Positions 1 to 8,196 of a stretch of DNA of 15,677 nucleotides are shown in pieces. The stretch's first letter is position 1, and every line of letters begins with the position of its first letter. Source of the DNA: JAZDFH01 sp043808035. GTDB lineage: Bacteria; Patescibacteriota; Minisyncoccia; UBA6257; Colwellbacteraceae. A model generated the notes under the pieces. That model made no database searches. It was not told where the DNA came from and saw only the letters and a list, made by a program, of their open reading frames with translations. The position numbers were made by a program, and so were the translations under genes. The stretch covers positions 1-15,677 of the forward strand of contig JAZDFH010000033.1 in assembly GCA_043808035.1 (NCBI GenBank), read 5' to 3'.

Positions 1-68
1 TGAGGCCTTAAGCCTGTTAAAGCTGAAGTTAAACGCTCATTCTTTAAAGCTCTGTCAATATTTATCAT
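1..68 (-). CDS. N-terminal fragment of a possible transposase, cut by the window edge
   Basis: An ATG at 68-66 opens a minus-strand frame with no stop up to the left edge, giving 22 residues that begin MINIDRALKNERL and continue through an ALTGL motif. The pattern 'basic residue-A-L-K-x-[DE]-R-L...A-L-T-G-L' resembles, from memory, the N-termini of DDE-type insertion-sequence transposases with an N-terminal helix-turn-helix. A weak extended -10 (TGCTAGAAT, 115-107) lies about 40 bases upstream on the same strand. The fragment is too short for a firm family assignment, and no terminal inverted repeat can be shown because the other end is outside the window. It could instead be an unrelated hypothetical protein or a chance frame. 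Confidence 0.4.
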   Translation of the reverse strand, partial: MINIDRALKNERLTSALTGLRP

Positions 69-292
69 AATGGTTAAAAATTTCAGTTAAAAAATCTTAT
101 ACCATTATTCTAGCAAAAATTGTTAATTGGCAACAGATCTAATATATAACATTCAGTCACATAATCTAACGCACCCACGGTTTTTATTAAGAGAAAATAC
201 ATTAGAAGCAAATTTATAAAAATTTAACCATAGAATAACTTTCGAAAAGTTTATTTGTCCTCGATGAATAAATACCTTATTATGAAAATAAA
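69..292. other. AT-rich intergenic region upstream of dnaE
   Basis: Very AT-rich sequence with stops in all frames and no convincing gene, tRNA or hairpin terminator. It separates the leftward partial gene from dnaE. If the left gene is a transposase, one end of that insertion sequence would lie here, but no inverted repeat can be proven. The right end contains the dnaE promoter candidate. Confidence 0.5.
255..283 (+). promoter_or_regulatory. Candidate sigma70-type promoter of dnaE
   Basis: TTGTCC (255-260), a 17-base spacer and TATTAT (278-283) match the -35 and -10 consensus at 4/6 and 5/6 positions. Transcription would start near 290, giving about 18 bases before the ATG at 308. A TTG at 293 in the dnaE frame would sit almost at the transcript start. 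Prediction only; this region is AT-rich enough for chance matches. Confidence 0.4.
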
Positions 293-307
293 TTGAACGT
301 TATAATA

Positions 308-3300
308 ATGAAGTTTATCCACCTACATAATCACTCACACTATTCTCTGCTTGATGGACTCATTAAAATAGATCAACTGATCAATCGAGCAAAAGAATTC
401 GAGATGGAAGCGGTTGCGCTTACCGACCATGGGAACCTGTATGGAGCGGTAGAATTTTTCAAGACGGCAAAAAAAGCTGGCATTAAACCTATTATTGGGT
501 GTGAAATGTATGTCGCAAATGGATCCCGCCTTTCGAAAAAAGCCGGTATCGATACTGTTCGATATCATTTGGTACTTTTAGTGAAAAATGAAATTGGCTA
601 CAAAAACCTGACGCAATTGGTCACAAAATCGCATCTTGAAGGCTTCTATTATAAACCCCGAATTGATAGAGAACTTATTGAGTTACATCATGAAGGGCTC
701 ATCGCTCTATCCGGATGTTTTTCTGGAGAAGTGGCACGGCTATTGTCTCAAAACAAACAAGATGAAGCAAAAGCGGCAGCTCTTTTTTATAAAGATATAT
801 TCGGGAAAGATTATTATATAGAATTACAATCACATATGGGGGAACTGATTGCTCCCCTCGCAAACCTGGCAAAAGAGCTCAATATCCCTATTGTCGCGAC
901 ACAAGACACTCATTATTTAAACAAAGAAGACGCCCAAACACATGCCGTATTCCTTGCCGTACAAACCCATCGCAGCATCGGCGATGAAAAACGACTTAAT
1001 TTGGAAAAATTTGATCTTTCATTTAAACATCAAAACGAAATGATTGATTTCTTTAAAGAATACCCTGCAGCGATTTCAAATACTGTAGAAATAGCAGATA
1101 AATGTAATTTTGAATTTGAACTTGGAAAAATCATTTTCCCTACATTTCCTGTCCCTGACGGGACGACGAATGAGGCCTATTTCTCTAAATTGATCAAAGA
1201 AGGAACACAAAAACGGTATAGTGTGCCTCGAGACGAAGTTAAGAAACGCCTAGAATATGAGTTTGAAGTTATCAAACGAATGGGATTTATTGACTATTTT
1301 CTTATTGTTCAAGACTTCGTCACATGGGCAAAAAATCATGGCATCGTTGTTGGCCCCGGTCGTGGATCCGCCGCAGGGAGCCTCGTATCATACGTTTTAA
1401 ACATCACAGATATTGACCCTCTTGAATACGGACTGATATTCGAACGGTTCTTAAATCCGGGTCGTATCTCCATGCCCGATATTGATCTTGACTTCGCGGA
1501 TAAACGCCGCGATGAAGTTTTGGGGTATTTAAAAGAAAAATATGGCGAATCATGTGTCGCACAAATCATTACGTTCGGAACAATGGCAGCCCGCGCCGCT
1601 ATTCGCGATGCGGGACGAGCGCTTGGATTCCCTTACGGGCTCTGTGATCACATCGCCAAACTCATCCCTTTCGTTCCATCCCCCGGCAAAACGTCACTCC
1701 TCCCAACGTACCTAGAAACCATCCCTGATCTAAAGAAGGAATACAATGAGAATCCCGATGTAAGGAAATTGCTTGATGTCGCACAAAAATTCGAAGGAGT
1801 AACACGCCACGCATCAGTCCATGCCTGCGGAACAGTGGTTTCTGAAAAAACACTCACCGCTTACATGCCCTTACAACGATCACCTCAAGATGAAAATTCT
1901 ATTATCACACAATTCGAAATGCACGCGATTGAAGACTTAGGTCTTTTAAAAATCGATCTTCTCGGCCTTCGCAACCTTACTATTATTGAAGAGACGGTCC
2001 GCCTCGTCAAAGACACACAGAATATCGCCATAGATGTCTCAAATCTCAAGCTTGACGACGCTGACACGTATGCCATGTTGCAAAAAGGAGAAACAACAGG
2101 GGTATTTCAATTTGAGTCATCCGGAATGCGGCGATATATAAAAGACCTAAGTCCGAACACGCTTGAAGACTTGATCGCACTCGTAGCGCTGTATCGCCCG
2201 GGACCGATGGAACTGATTCCAACGTTTATCAATAGAAAATTCGGTCGGGAGCATGTTACGTATCTTCATCCAAGTCTTAAACCAATCTTAAAAAACACAT
2301 ACGGTATTGGTGTCTACCAAGAACAAATGATGCAGATCGCACGAGATCTGGGCGGTTTTACTCTACCTGAAGCAGACACCCTCCGTAAATCGATTGGGAA
2401 AAAAATCAAAGATTTACTCGATGAGCAACAAACAAAACTTATCGATGGAATGATTAAAAACGGCATTGATAAAAAAATAGCCGAAAAAATTTGGGAATTG
2501 TTCCCTGCCTTTGCCAGATATGGATTTAATCGATCACATGCCGCATGCTATGCGCTTATCGGATACCAAACCGCCTATTTAAAAGCACATTTCCCTGTAG
2601 AATTTGGGACATCTTTATTAAACAATTACTCTCACGACGTTGAACGTATTTCTTTTTTGGTCAATGAATCAAAAAAAGCAGGTATAGACGTCTTGCCTCC
2701 TGACGTGAACAGAAGTACAAGTCAATTCGTCCCTGAAGGCAAAAATATTCGTTTCGGATTAGCCGCCATAAAAAATATCGGTCAAAATATTTCTGATGTT
2801 ATAGTCGCAGAACGCCTCAAAGGAGGACCATATAAAAACCTTGCGGATCTACTTTCTCGGGTAGATCATAGAGATTTGAACAAAAAATCATTGGAAGCAT
2901 TAACAAAAACCGGAGTTTTCGACTCAATCGGAGTTGAAAGGAACACCATACTACATAATATCGAAATCATTTTAAAGAGAGGGACCCACGCTAAAAAATT
3001 AGCGCAAAGCACTCAAACAAACCTCTTCGGTAACGAAACAACAAAAATAGAAATCAATCTTGAACCTGCAGAACCGGCAACGAAGGCAGAGCGTCTTGCA
3101 TGGGAAAAAGAACTCCTCGGATTTTATGTCACAGAGCATCCTCTCAAAGAATACCTGACAGCTGACCGTGTCCGCAGTGAAGGATTGGTTCCAATTAAAC
3201 TTGCCCTACTTGAAACAAACGATAAAAAACGCATCAAAATATGCGGTGTTGTGCAGACTGTACAAAAAAAGTTTACCAAAAAGGGAGATCCGATGATTTT

Positions 3301-3475
3301 TGCGAAAATAGAAGATTTGAGCGATACTGTAGAGGTCTTGGTATTTTCTGATGTATTGACAACCACCTCCCCTGTGTGGGAGGAAGGTAACATTATTAAA
3401 ATAGCCGGTCGCGTATCACGTAAAAATGGAGAACCAAAACTATTATGTCTGGAAGCAAAACAAATAACAATATAG
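308..3475 (+). CDS. dnaE: DNA polymerase III subunit alpha (replicative DNA polymerase)
   Basis: Catalytic subunit of the chromosomal replicase, 1055 residues, somewhat shorter than E. coli DnaE (about 1160). The N-terminal PHP domain (about 1-210) starts KFIHLHNHSHYSLLDG and keeps an apparently full metal-ligand set (H5/H7/H9 cluster, D16, H41 in TDHG, E66 in GCEMY, H87, C137 in SGC, D200 and H202 in TQDTHY), so it may be an active proofreading exonuclease; E. coli PHP is degenerate. The polymerase core has GPGRGSAAGS (349-358) and the catalytic aspartates D391 and D393 (PDIDLDF) and D550 (KIDLLGLR). A helix-hairpin-helix region and a C-terminal OB fold (about 965-1010) follow. The ATG at 308 was chosen because the family normally begins just before HLHNHS; a TTG at 293 would add five residues. 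No Shine-Dalgarno is visible. The 3' end overlaps thrS by 31 bases. Confidence 0.97.
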   Translation: MKFIHLHNHSHYSLLDGLIKIDQLINRAKEFEMEAVALTDHGNLYGAVEFFKTAKKAGIKPIIGCEMYVANGSRLSKKAGIDTVRYHLVLLVKNEIGYKNLTQLVTKSHLEGFYYKPRIDRELIELHHEGLIALSGCFSGEVARLLSQNKQDEAKAAALFYKDIFGKDYYIELQSHMGELIAPLANLAKELNIPIVATQDTHYLNKEDAQTHAVFLAVQTHRSIGDEKRLNLEKFDLSFKHQNEMIDFFKEYPAAISNTVEIADKCNFEFELGKIIFPTFPVPDGTTNEAYFSKLIKEGTQKRYSVPRDEVKKRLEYEFEVIKRMGFIDYFLIVQDFVTWAKNHGIVVGPGRGSAAGSLVSYVLNITDIDPLEYGLIFERFLNPGRISMPDIDLDFADKRRDEVLGYLKEKYGESCVAQIITFGTMAARAAIRDAGRALGFPYGLCDHIAKLIPFVPSPGKTSLLPTYLETIPDLKKEYNENPDVRKLLDVAQKFEGVTRHASVHACGTVVSEKTLTAYMPLQRSPQDENSIITQFEMHAIEDLGLLKIDLLGLRNLTIIEETVRLVKDTQNIAIDVSNLKLDDADTYAMLQKGETTGVFQFESSGMRRYIKDLSPNTLEDLIALVALYRPGPMELIPTFINRKFGREHVTYLHPSLKPILKNTYGIGVYQEQMMQIARDLGGFTLPEADTLRKSIGKKIKDLLDEQQTKLIDGMIKNGIDKKIAEKIWELFPAFARYGFNRSHAACYALIGYQTAYLKAHFPVEFGTSLLNNYSHDVERISFLVNESKKAGIDVLPPDVNRSTSQFVPEGKNIRFGLAAIKNIGQNISDVIVAERLKGGPYKNLADLLSRVDHRDLNKKSLEALTKTGVFDSIGVERNTILHNIEIILKRGTHAKKLAQSTQTNLFGNETTKIEINLEPAEPATKAERLAWEKELLGFYVTEHPLKEYLTADRVRSEGLVPIKLALLETNDKKRIKICGVVQTVQKKFTKKGDPMIFAKIEDLSDTVEVLVFSDVLTTTSPVWEEGNIIKIAGRVSRKNGEPKLLCLEAKQITI

Positions 3476-5205
3476 AAAACATTCGACATTCACTCGCTCA
3501 CCTGCTGGCAATGGCGGTACGAGCATATGATCCTGAAGTTAAATTCGGCATCGGTCCCGTTATCGACAACGGGTTCTACTATGATTTCGAATTCTCTCCG
3601 GAGAAAACACCATCACCTGAAGCTTTGAAACAACTTCAAAAAGAAATAAAAAAATACATTGCACAAAATCTTTCTTTCGAACAAAAATTCATATCGGAAA
3701 AAGATGCCCGTCAATTATTTTCCGAGCAGCTCTATAAACTGGAATTGATAGACGAGCTTGTAAAAGTAGGCGAAAAAATATCTGTGTATACCTGTGGGGA
3801 CTTTACTGATCTCTGCAGCGGACCACATATCGCCTCAACAAAAGAAATTAAGAATGATGCTTTTGCCCTTGTCCGTTTGGCGGGAGCGTATTGGCGCGGA
3901 AGCGAAGAGAACGCCATGCTTACCCGTATTTATGGATATGCATTTAAAACAAAAGAAGAGCTTGATGCATTCTTAACCTTGCAAGAAGAAGCAAAAAAAC
4001 GAGACCATCGTAAACTGGGTAAAGAGCTTGATCTTTTTACCTTTTCAGAACTTGTCGGCGGCGGACTGCCGTTGTGGACACCGAAAGGAACTATTCTTCG
4101 TGAAGAATTAGACTCTTTCGTATGGGAACTCCGAAAGGCAAAAGGATACCAAAAAGTCTCTATCCCTCACATTACAAAAAAAGACCTCTATGAAACATCA
4201 GGGCACTGGAGCAAGTTTGCGGAAGAACTGTTCCGAATTAAAACACGAGAAGGTCATGAATTCGCAATGAAACCAATGAATTGTCCACACCATACACAAA
4301 TCTTTGCTCATCTCCCTCGCAGTTATAAAGACATGCCACAACGATATGCCGAAACAACAATGGTGTATCGGGATGAACAAAGCGGTGAGCTGTCCGGCCT
4401 TTCACGTGTTCGTTGTATCACACAAGACGATGCTCATGTTTTTTGTAGAGAAAACCAAATTAAAGGAGAAATCTTTCTTATCTGGGATATCATCGATACA
4501 TTCTATTCGACATTCGGATTCGAATTAAAGGTTCGTCTTTCTCTGCATGATCCTAATAATTTTGACGCATATCTTGGGACAAAAGAGATATGGAAAAATT
4601 CCGAGAACATGCTTCGAGAACTTGCAAAAGAACGTGGTGCTGAATATTTCGAAGCTCAAGGTGAAGCTGCAATGTATGGTCCGAAAGTGGACTTTATTAC
4701 AAAAGACTCTTTAGGAAGAGAATGGCAAGTTGCAACTATCCAACTTGATCGCAATATGCCGGAACGATTCGACCTGTTTTGTATCAACGAGAAAGGAGAG
4801 AAGGAACGAGCTATCATGATACACGCCGCGATTATGGGATCCATAGAACGTTTTTCATCAGTACTTATTGAACACTTGGCGGGTAATTTCCCCACATGGC
4901 TATCCCCTGTCCAAGTCGCTGTCCTTGCAGTCGGCGCTGACCAAAACTCGTATGCAGAAAAAATCCATACAACATTGAAAGAAAAAGATATCCGTGTAGA
5001 ATTCCCCGAAACAAATGAAACGCTTGGATATCGTATACGGGAAGCGGAGAAACAAAAAATTCCGTATATCCTAGTTGTTGGAAAGAAGGAAGAAGAACAA
5101 CAAACAGTCAGTATACGGAAACGTGGACAAAAAGACGGCGGTGTTCTATCGATAGACGAATTCATTACAAACATTGCCGAGGAAATACGCACCAGGAAAG
5201 CATAA
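3445..5205 (+). CDS. thrS: Threonyl-tRNA synthetase lacking the TGS domain
   Basis: Class II synthetase that charges tRNA-Thr, 586 residues against about 640 in E. coli. The N-terminal TGS domain is absent: the protein starts almost directly in the editing domain (H15 and H19 in HSLAH; C124 and H128 in DLCSGPH). An in-frame stop at 3421-3423 rules out an upstream TGS extension. The catalytic core has the three zinc ligands C280 (MNCPHH), H331 (QDDAH) and H460 (MIHAAIMGSIERF, which is also motif 3), with motif 2 around YRDEQSGELSGLSRVR. The C-terminal anticodon-binding domain covers about 489-580. The start lies inside the end of dnaE in another frame, with a GGAG 13 bases upstream, so expression is probably coupled to dnaE. 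A palindromic terminator follows 17 bases after the stop. Confidence 0.97.
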   Translation: MSGSKTNNNIENIRHSLAHLLAMAVRAYDPEVKFGIGPVIDNGFYYDFEFSPEKTPSPEALKQLQKEIKKYIAQNLSFEQKFISEKDARQLFSEQLYKLELIDELVKVGEKISVYTCGDFTDLCSGPHIASTKEIKNDAFALVRLAGAYWRGSEENAMLTRIYGYAFKTKEELDAFLTLQEEAKKRDHRKLGKELDLFTFSELVGGGLPLWTPKGTILREELDSFVWELRKAKGYQKVSIPHITKKDLYETSGHWSKFAEELFRIKTREGHEFAMKPMNCPHHTQIFAHLPRSYKDMPQRYAETTMVYRDEQSGELSGLSRVRCITQDDAHVFCRENQIKGEIFLIWDIIDTFYSTFGFELKVRLSLHDPNNFDAYLGTKEIWKNSENMLRELAKERGAEYFEAQGEAAMYGPKVDFITKDSLGREWQVATIQLDRNMPERFDLFCINEKGEKERAIMIHAAIMGSIERFSSVLIEHLAGNFPTWLSPVQVAVLAVGADQNSYAEKIHTTLKEKDIRVEFPETNETLGYRIREAEKQKIPYILVVGKKEEEQQTVSIRKRGQKDGGVLSIDEFITNIAEEIRTRKA

Positions 5206-5222
5206 GAGCAAAACTATCTCAT

Positions 5223-5254
5223 AAAAAAACAGTGTTGTACAACACTGTTTTTTT
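5223..5254. terminator. Perfect palindromic, probably bidirectional terminator
   Basis: A 32-base perfect palindrome: seven A, then CAGTGTTG|TA|CAACACTG, then seven T. It sits 17 bases after the thrS stop and 28 bases from the minus-strand ASCH gene stop, so it can serve both converging transcripts with a U-tract in either direction. Confidence 0.9.
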
Positions 5255-5282
5255 GTTACCTACCAAACTAACAACGGTGCCT

Positions 5283-5603
5283 CTACTGTTTTAGTCCTGC
5301 CACATCTTTAACCGTTATCCATGCAGCGCCTATACCAAATCCTTTTTTATCAATATAAAACGGCTTTCGAAGTATTCGGACATTTTGTAATTCCATTAAA
5401 ATACAATAGCGAGGAATATGTCTCCATCTTTTGGGGCTTGATTCCACTAAACATATATCTTTACCAAAACGGTCAATAATATCAATAATTTCACTCACGT
5501 CTGTAATTTTATATTGGAAGACACGTGACGCTGTTGCTTGTATGGTAACAGGCTCTCCCGTATTCTTAAAAAAGATACGATTTCCTACATGCAAGCATCC
5601 CAT
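5283..5603 (-). CDS. ASCH/PUA-like domain protein, C-terminal part of a frameshifted gene
   Basis: A 106-residue open frame containing LHVGNRIFFKNTGEPVT, then a beta-rich region (RYCILMELQNVRI) and a C-terminal KGFGIGAAWI motif. This resembles the ASCH domain, a PUA-like beta barrel thought to bind RNA, but it lacks the domain's N-terminal strand. That missing part is present just upstream in another frame (5707-5585): MKKSWHLIPKIISGEKTIES..., ending in PWDAC. One base added between about 5597 and 5587 would join the two into a 141-residue protein of normal ASCH length. The ATG at 5603 is therefore probably not a true start. No molecular function can be assigned beyond the fold. The gene stands alone, convergent with thrS and divergent from miaA. 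Confidence 0.7.
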   Translation of the reverse strand: MGCLHVGNRIFFKNTGEPVTIQATASRVFQYKITDVSEIIDIIDRFGKDICLVESSPKRWRHIPRYCILMELQNVRILRKPFYIDKKGFGIGAAWITVKDVAGLKQ

Positions 5604-5707
5604 GGCTTTCGTTTCGTTTTATACCACCGTGATTCTATGGTCTTTTCGCCAGAAATAATTTTTGGTATCAAATGCCATGATTTTTTCATTATCGCGATAT
5701 GATCCAT
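5585..5707 (-). pseudogene. N-terminal fragment of the frameshifted ASCH-domain gene
   Basis: From ATG 5707-5705 the minus strand encodes 40 residues: MDHIAIMKKSWHLIPKIISG followed by EKTIESRWYKTKRKPWDACM and a TAG at 5587-5585. The SGEKTIESRW segment is the conserved first strand/loop of ASCH domains, and PWD normally leads straight into a VGD-type strand, which here continues one frame over as HVGNRIFF. An AGGG lies about four bases before the ATG at 5707; the second ATG at 5689 (MKKSW) is an equally plausible start. The break could be a real disruption or a sequencing/assembly error. No classical X-XXY-YYZ slippery heptamer is seen, so programmed frameshifting looks unlikely. Confidence 0.75.
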
Positions 5708-5751
5708 AGTACCCTGCTTTGTATTTATGTTTTTATTTAGATAGTCTCCTT

Positions 5752-5760
5752 TGCTATACT
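5752..5760 (+). promoter_or_regulatory. Extended -10 promoter element very close to miaA
   Basis: TGCTATACT is an extended -10 (TGn plus TATACT). The -35 at 17-base spacing is poor (TTTATT, 5732-5737), as is usual for extended -10 promoters. The predicted transcript start is near 5767, about three bases before the miaA ATG at 5770, so the mRNA would be nearly leaderless. Confidence 0.5.
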
Positions 5761-5769
5761 AACAGAAAC

Positions 5770-6720
5770 ATGCCAGGAAAATCCAAAAAAATAATAGCCG
5801 TTCTTGGACCAACAGCAAGCGGTAAATCAACACTTGCCGTTTACCTTGCAAAAAAACTATGCACTGAAGGAAGTAAAAGAAAATATCGCATAGAAGGAAG
5901 CGAAATAATTTCTGCTGATTCAAGACAAGTATACAGATTGCTTGATGTATATTCCAACAAAATCAAACCGCAGGAAATGCATGACATTCCTCATCATCTC
6001 CTTGATATCGCATCTCCCCGACGAACATTTACAGTCTCACACTACCAACGTCATGCGACGAAAATAATCAATCGGCTTATACAACAAAATAAAATTCCCA
6101 TTTTATGTGGTGGAACAGGATTTTATATCGACGCAGTCTTACACGATATATCGTTTCCCGCCGTACCTCCACAACCAACGTTAAGAAAAAATCTTTCTCA
6201 AAAACCTTCTGAAGAACTTTTTAGATTGCTCAAAAAACACGATCCTGAACGAGCAAAAACGATTGATCACCACAATCCTCACCGTCTTATTCGAGCACTC
6301 GAAATCGTTCTTACAACAGGGAAGCCCGTACCTTCCATACATAAAGGCTCACCATATGAATATCTTAAAATCGGCATATCTTCCCCAAAAGAAACATTAA
6401 AGGAACGTATTGAAAAACGACTAATACGCATCATCAATAATGGTAGCGCCATAGAAGAGGTTCAACAGTTACATGATAAATACAAAATTACGTGGAAACA
6501 TTTTGAGCGCCTCGGGATGGGATACCGATTTATCGCGGAATATTTACAAGGCTTTTCCGATAAAAAAACGATGCAAGAAAAAATCATAAAGGCGGAAATG
6601 GATTATGTAAAAAGACAAATGACGTGGTTCAGAAAAGACTCATCCATTATTTGGGTAGATACTCCTCAAAAAGCTTTTGCAATTCTGCAAGATTTCCTCT
6701 CCCCCGAAGTTCTTTCATAG
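5770..6720 (+). CDS. miaA: tRNA dimethylallyltransferase
   Basis: Transfers a dimethylallyl group to the N6 of A37 in tRNAs reading UNN codons. The 316-residue protein has the P-loop GPTASGKST (13-21), SADSRQVYR, the IPHHLLDIASP segment, GGTGFYIDAVL, DHHNPHRLIRALE, and the C-terminal RQMTWFRK motif, all in normal family order and length. The ATG at 5770 (MPGKSKKIIAVLGPT) is preferred to an in-frame codon at 5719, which would add 17 hydrophobic residues unlike the family. No Shine-Dalgarno precedes it, and the -10 element is only nine bases upstream. The last 74 bases overlap the 3' end of gatB on the other strand. Confidence 0.96.
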   Translation: MPGKSKKIIAVLGPTASGKSTLAVYLAKKLCTEGSKRKYRIEGSEIISADSRQVYRLLDVYSNKIKPQEMHDIPHHLLDIASPRRTFTVSHYQRHATKIINRLIQQNKIPILCGGTGFYIDAVLHDISFPAVPPQPTLRKNLSQKPSEELFRLLKKHDPERAKTIDHHNPHRLIRALEIVLTTGKPVPSIHKGSPYEYLKIGISSPKETLKERIEKRLIRIINNGSAIEEVQQLHDKYKITWKHFERLGMGYRFIAEYLQGFSDKKTMQEKIIKAEMDYVKRQMTWFRKDSSIIWVDTPQKAFAILQDFLSPEVLS

Positions 6721-8104
6721 CTTGTCCAATAAAAAATTTTATTGTATTTTCATTTCCATTTTTATAGTCTTCAACCGCCTTCCCATTCTCAACAATAACT
6801 TTTTTAACCGTTGTGATGAGAGAAGCAGTGTCATTGATTTGCGTTAAATTCTCTTTTTCCAAAATGGCACGAGGATCAAGTTTCGTTTCGTCCATTTTAC
6901 GCAATATATCCTTTGCGATCCTGCTCGATATCTCGTTGTGAATTAACAAAACGATGAGGTCTGCAAAATTTTCGGGTGTTACACGAAAAGATCGAATATC
7001 CTCTCCCCGTTCTTTTAGTAACCCGCGGACATCACTGGTAAGATAATTCAATACTAATTGAATATTATTTGGAGTATTCCCATCCTGTATCTCTGTGAGC
7101 AATTCAGAAACAGAAGCCTCGAAATATGAGGCCATATATCGATCTTCTATCAACACTTCCAGTACCTGCCCTTGTGGGATACTATATTCTTTCTGAAACC
7201 GTACTCGTTTATCTTCCGGTAATTCAGGGACTGACCGTTTTATTTCCGCTAATTCTTCATCACTAAACTCAACTGGCGGCAGATCCGGTTCAGGGAAGTA
7301 CCGATAATCATGAGCATCCTCTTTAGTGCGTTGAGAAAATGTTATTTTTTTATTTTCGTCCCACCCTCGTGTTTCCTGTATTACCCTTCCTCCCCTATCA
7401 AGCACTTCTGTTTGCCGTTCAATCTCATACAAAATCGCATCTCTAACAGCGCGGAATGAGTTAATATTCTTCACTTCTACTTTTGTCCCCAAGGTATCAT
7501 CTGATGAAAGCGAAAGATTCGCTTCAACACGCATCTGACCTTTCTCCATATCCGCATCCGACACTTCAAGATACCGAAGCAACAATTGAAGTTCTCTGGC
7601 AAACTCCATCGCATCTTCAGCGGAATGAATCTCCGGTTCGGTAACAAGCTCCATAAGAGGTACTCCTCCTCGATTAAAATCAACATATGATGAACCATCT
7701 CGTGCCTTCCCTTCTCCCGGTAATTGATGTAACAGTCTGCCAGTATCTTCTTCTAAATGCACACGAGTAATTTTTACTCCCCGTAATGATCCACCTACAA
7801 CAATCGGTTTATCAAATTGGCTTATCTGATAGCCTTTGGGTAAGTCAGGATAAAAATAATTTTTCCTATCAAATTTTGTATTCTTTTCTATTTTGCCCCC
7901 AAGCGCATATCCAACCTTCGCAACAAAAAATATCGCTTCTTGATTCAATGTTGGTAACGCTCCCGGATGTCCAAGACACACAGGGCACACATTCACATTC
8001 GGTCTTTTCTCTTCCAAATCATTTTTACAATTACAAAACATTTTCCGCGCAGTCTTTAATTCTGCGTGAATTTCAAGCCCGATAGTTGGTTTATATGATG
8101 CCAT
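6647..8104 (-). CDS. gatB: Aspartyl/glutamyl-tRNA(Asn/Gln) amidotransferase subunit B
   Basis: GatB activates and amidates mischarged Glu-tRNA(Gln) or Asp-tRNA(Asn) within the GatCAB complex, using ammonia from GatA. The 485 residues begin YKPTIGLEIHAEL, followed by the zinc-type cysteines C24, C26, C40 and C43 (FCNCK...VCPVCLGHPG), YFYPDLPKGYQISQFD, the GRLLHQ...VDFNRGGVPLMELV core and MRVEANLSL. The C-terminal helical GatB/YqeY tRNA-binding domain runs to the end and shows a typical KFFIGQAMKELRGRGN segment. Length is normal. gatA and gatC are not adjacent. The gene is monocistronic here, convergent with miaA (74-base 3' overlap) and separated from rplK by 270 bases. Its upstream region is too AT-rich to choose a promoter. 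Confidence 0.97.
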   Translation of the reverse strand: MASYKPTIGLEIHAELKTARKMFCNCKNDLEEKRPNVNVCPVCLGHPGALPTLNQEAIFFVAKVGYALGGKIEKNTKFDRKNYFYPDLPKGYQISQFDKPIVVGGSLRGVKITRVHLEEDTGRLLHQLPGEGKARDGSSYVDFNRGGVPLMELVTEPEIHSAEDAMEFARELQLLLRYLEVSDADMEKGQMRVEANLSLSSDDTLGTKVEVKNINSFRAVRDAILYEIERQTEVLDRGGRVIQETRGWDENKKITFSQRTKEDAHDYRYFPEPDLPPVEFSDEELAEIKRSVPELPEDKRVRFQKEYSIPQGQVLEVLIEDRYMASYFEASVSELLTEIQDGNTPNNIQLVLNYLTSDVRGLLKERGEDIRSFRVTPENFADLIVLLIHNEISSRIAKDILRKMDETKLDPRAILEKENLTQINDTASLITTVKKVIVENGKAVEDYKNGNENTIKFFIGQAMKELRGRGNLAELQKLFEEYLPK

Positions 8105-8196
8105 ATCTCTATATATAATATTCTTTATAATCCTATATCATTTTCAAAAAATACCCAAATGGATGAAAGAGAACCCAAAACTCAAAAATAAGTCCA

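Noticed and set aside
4656..5192. 178-codon open frame on the minus strand inside thrS
   Set aside because: It lies wholly antisense to a highly conserved synthetase, has serine/isoleucine-rich low-information sequence and no recognisable motif; it is a shadow of the thrS reading frame.
5585..5603. Programmed -1 frameshift in the ASCH gene
   Set aside because: No X-XXY-YYZ slippery heptamer and no strong downstream stem or pseudoknot is visible; a simple one-base deletion or sequencing error explains it better.
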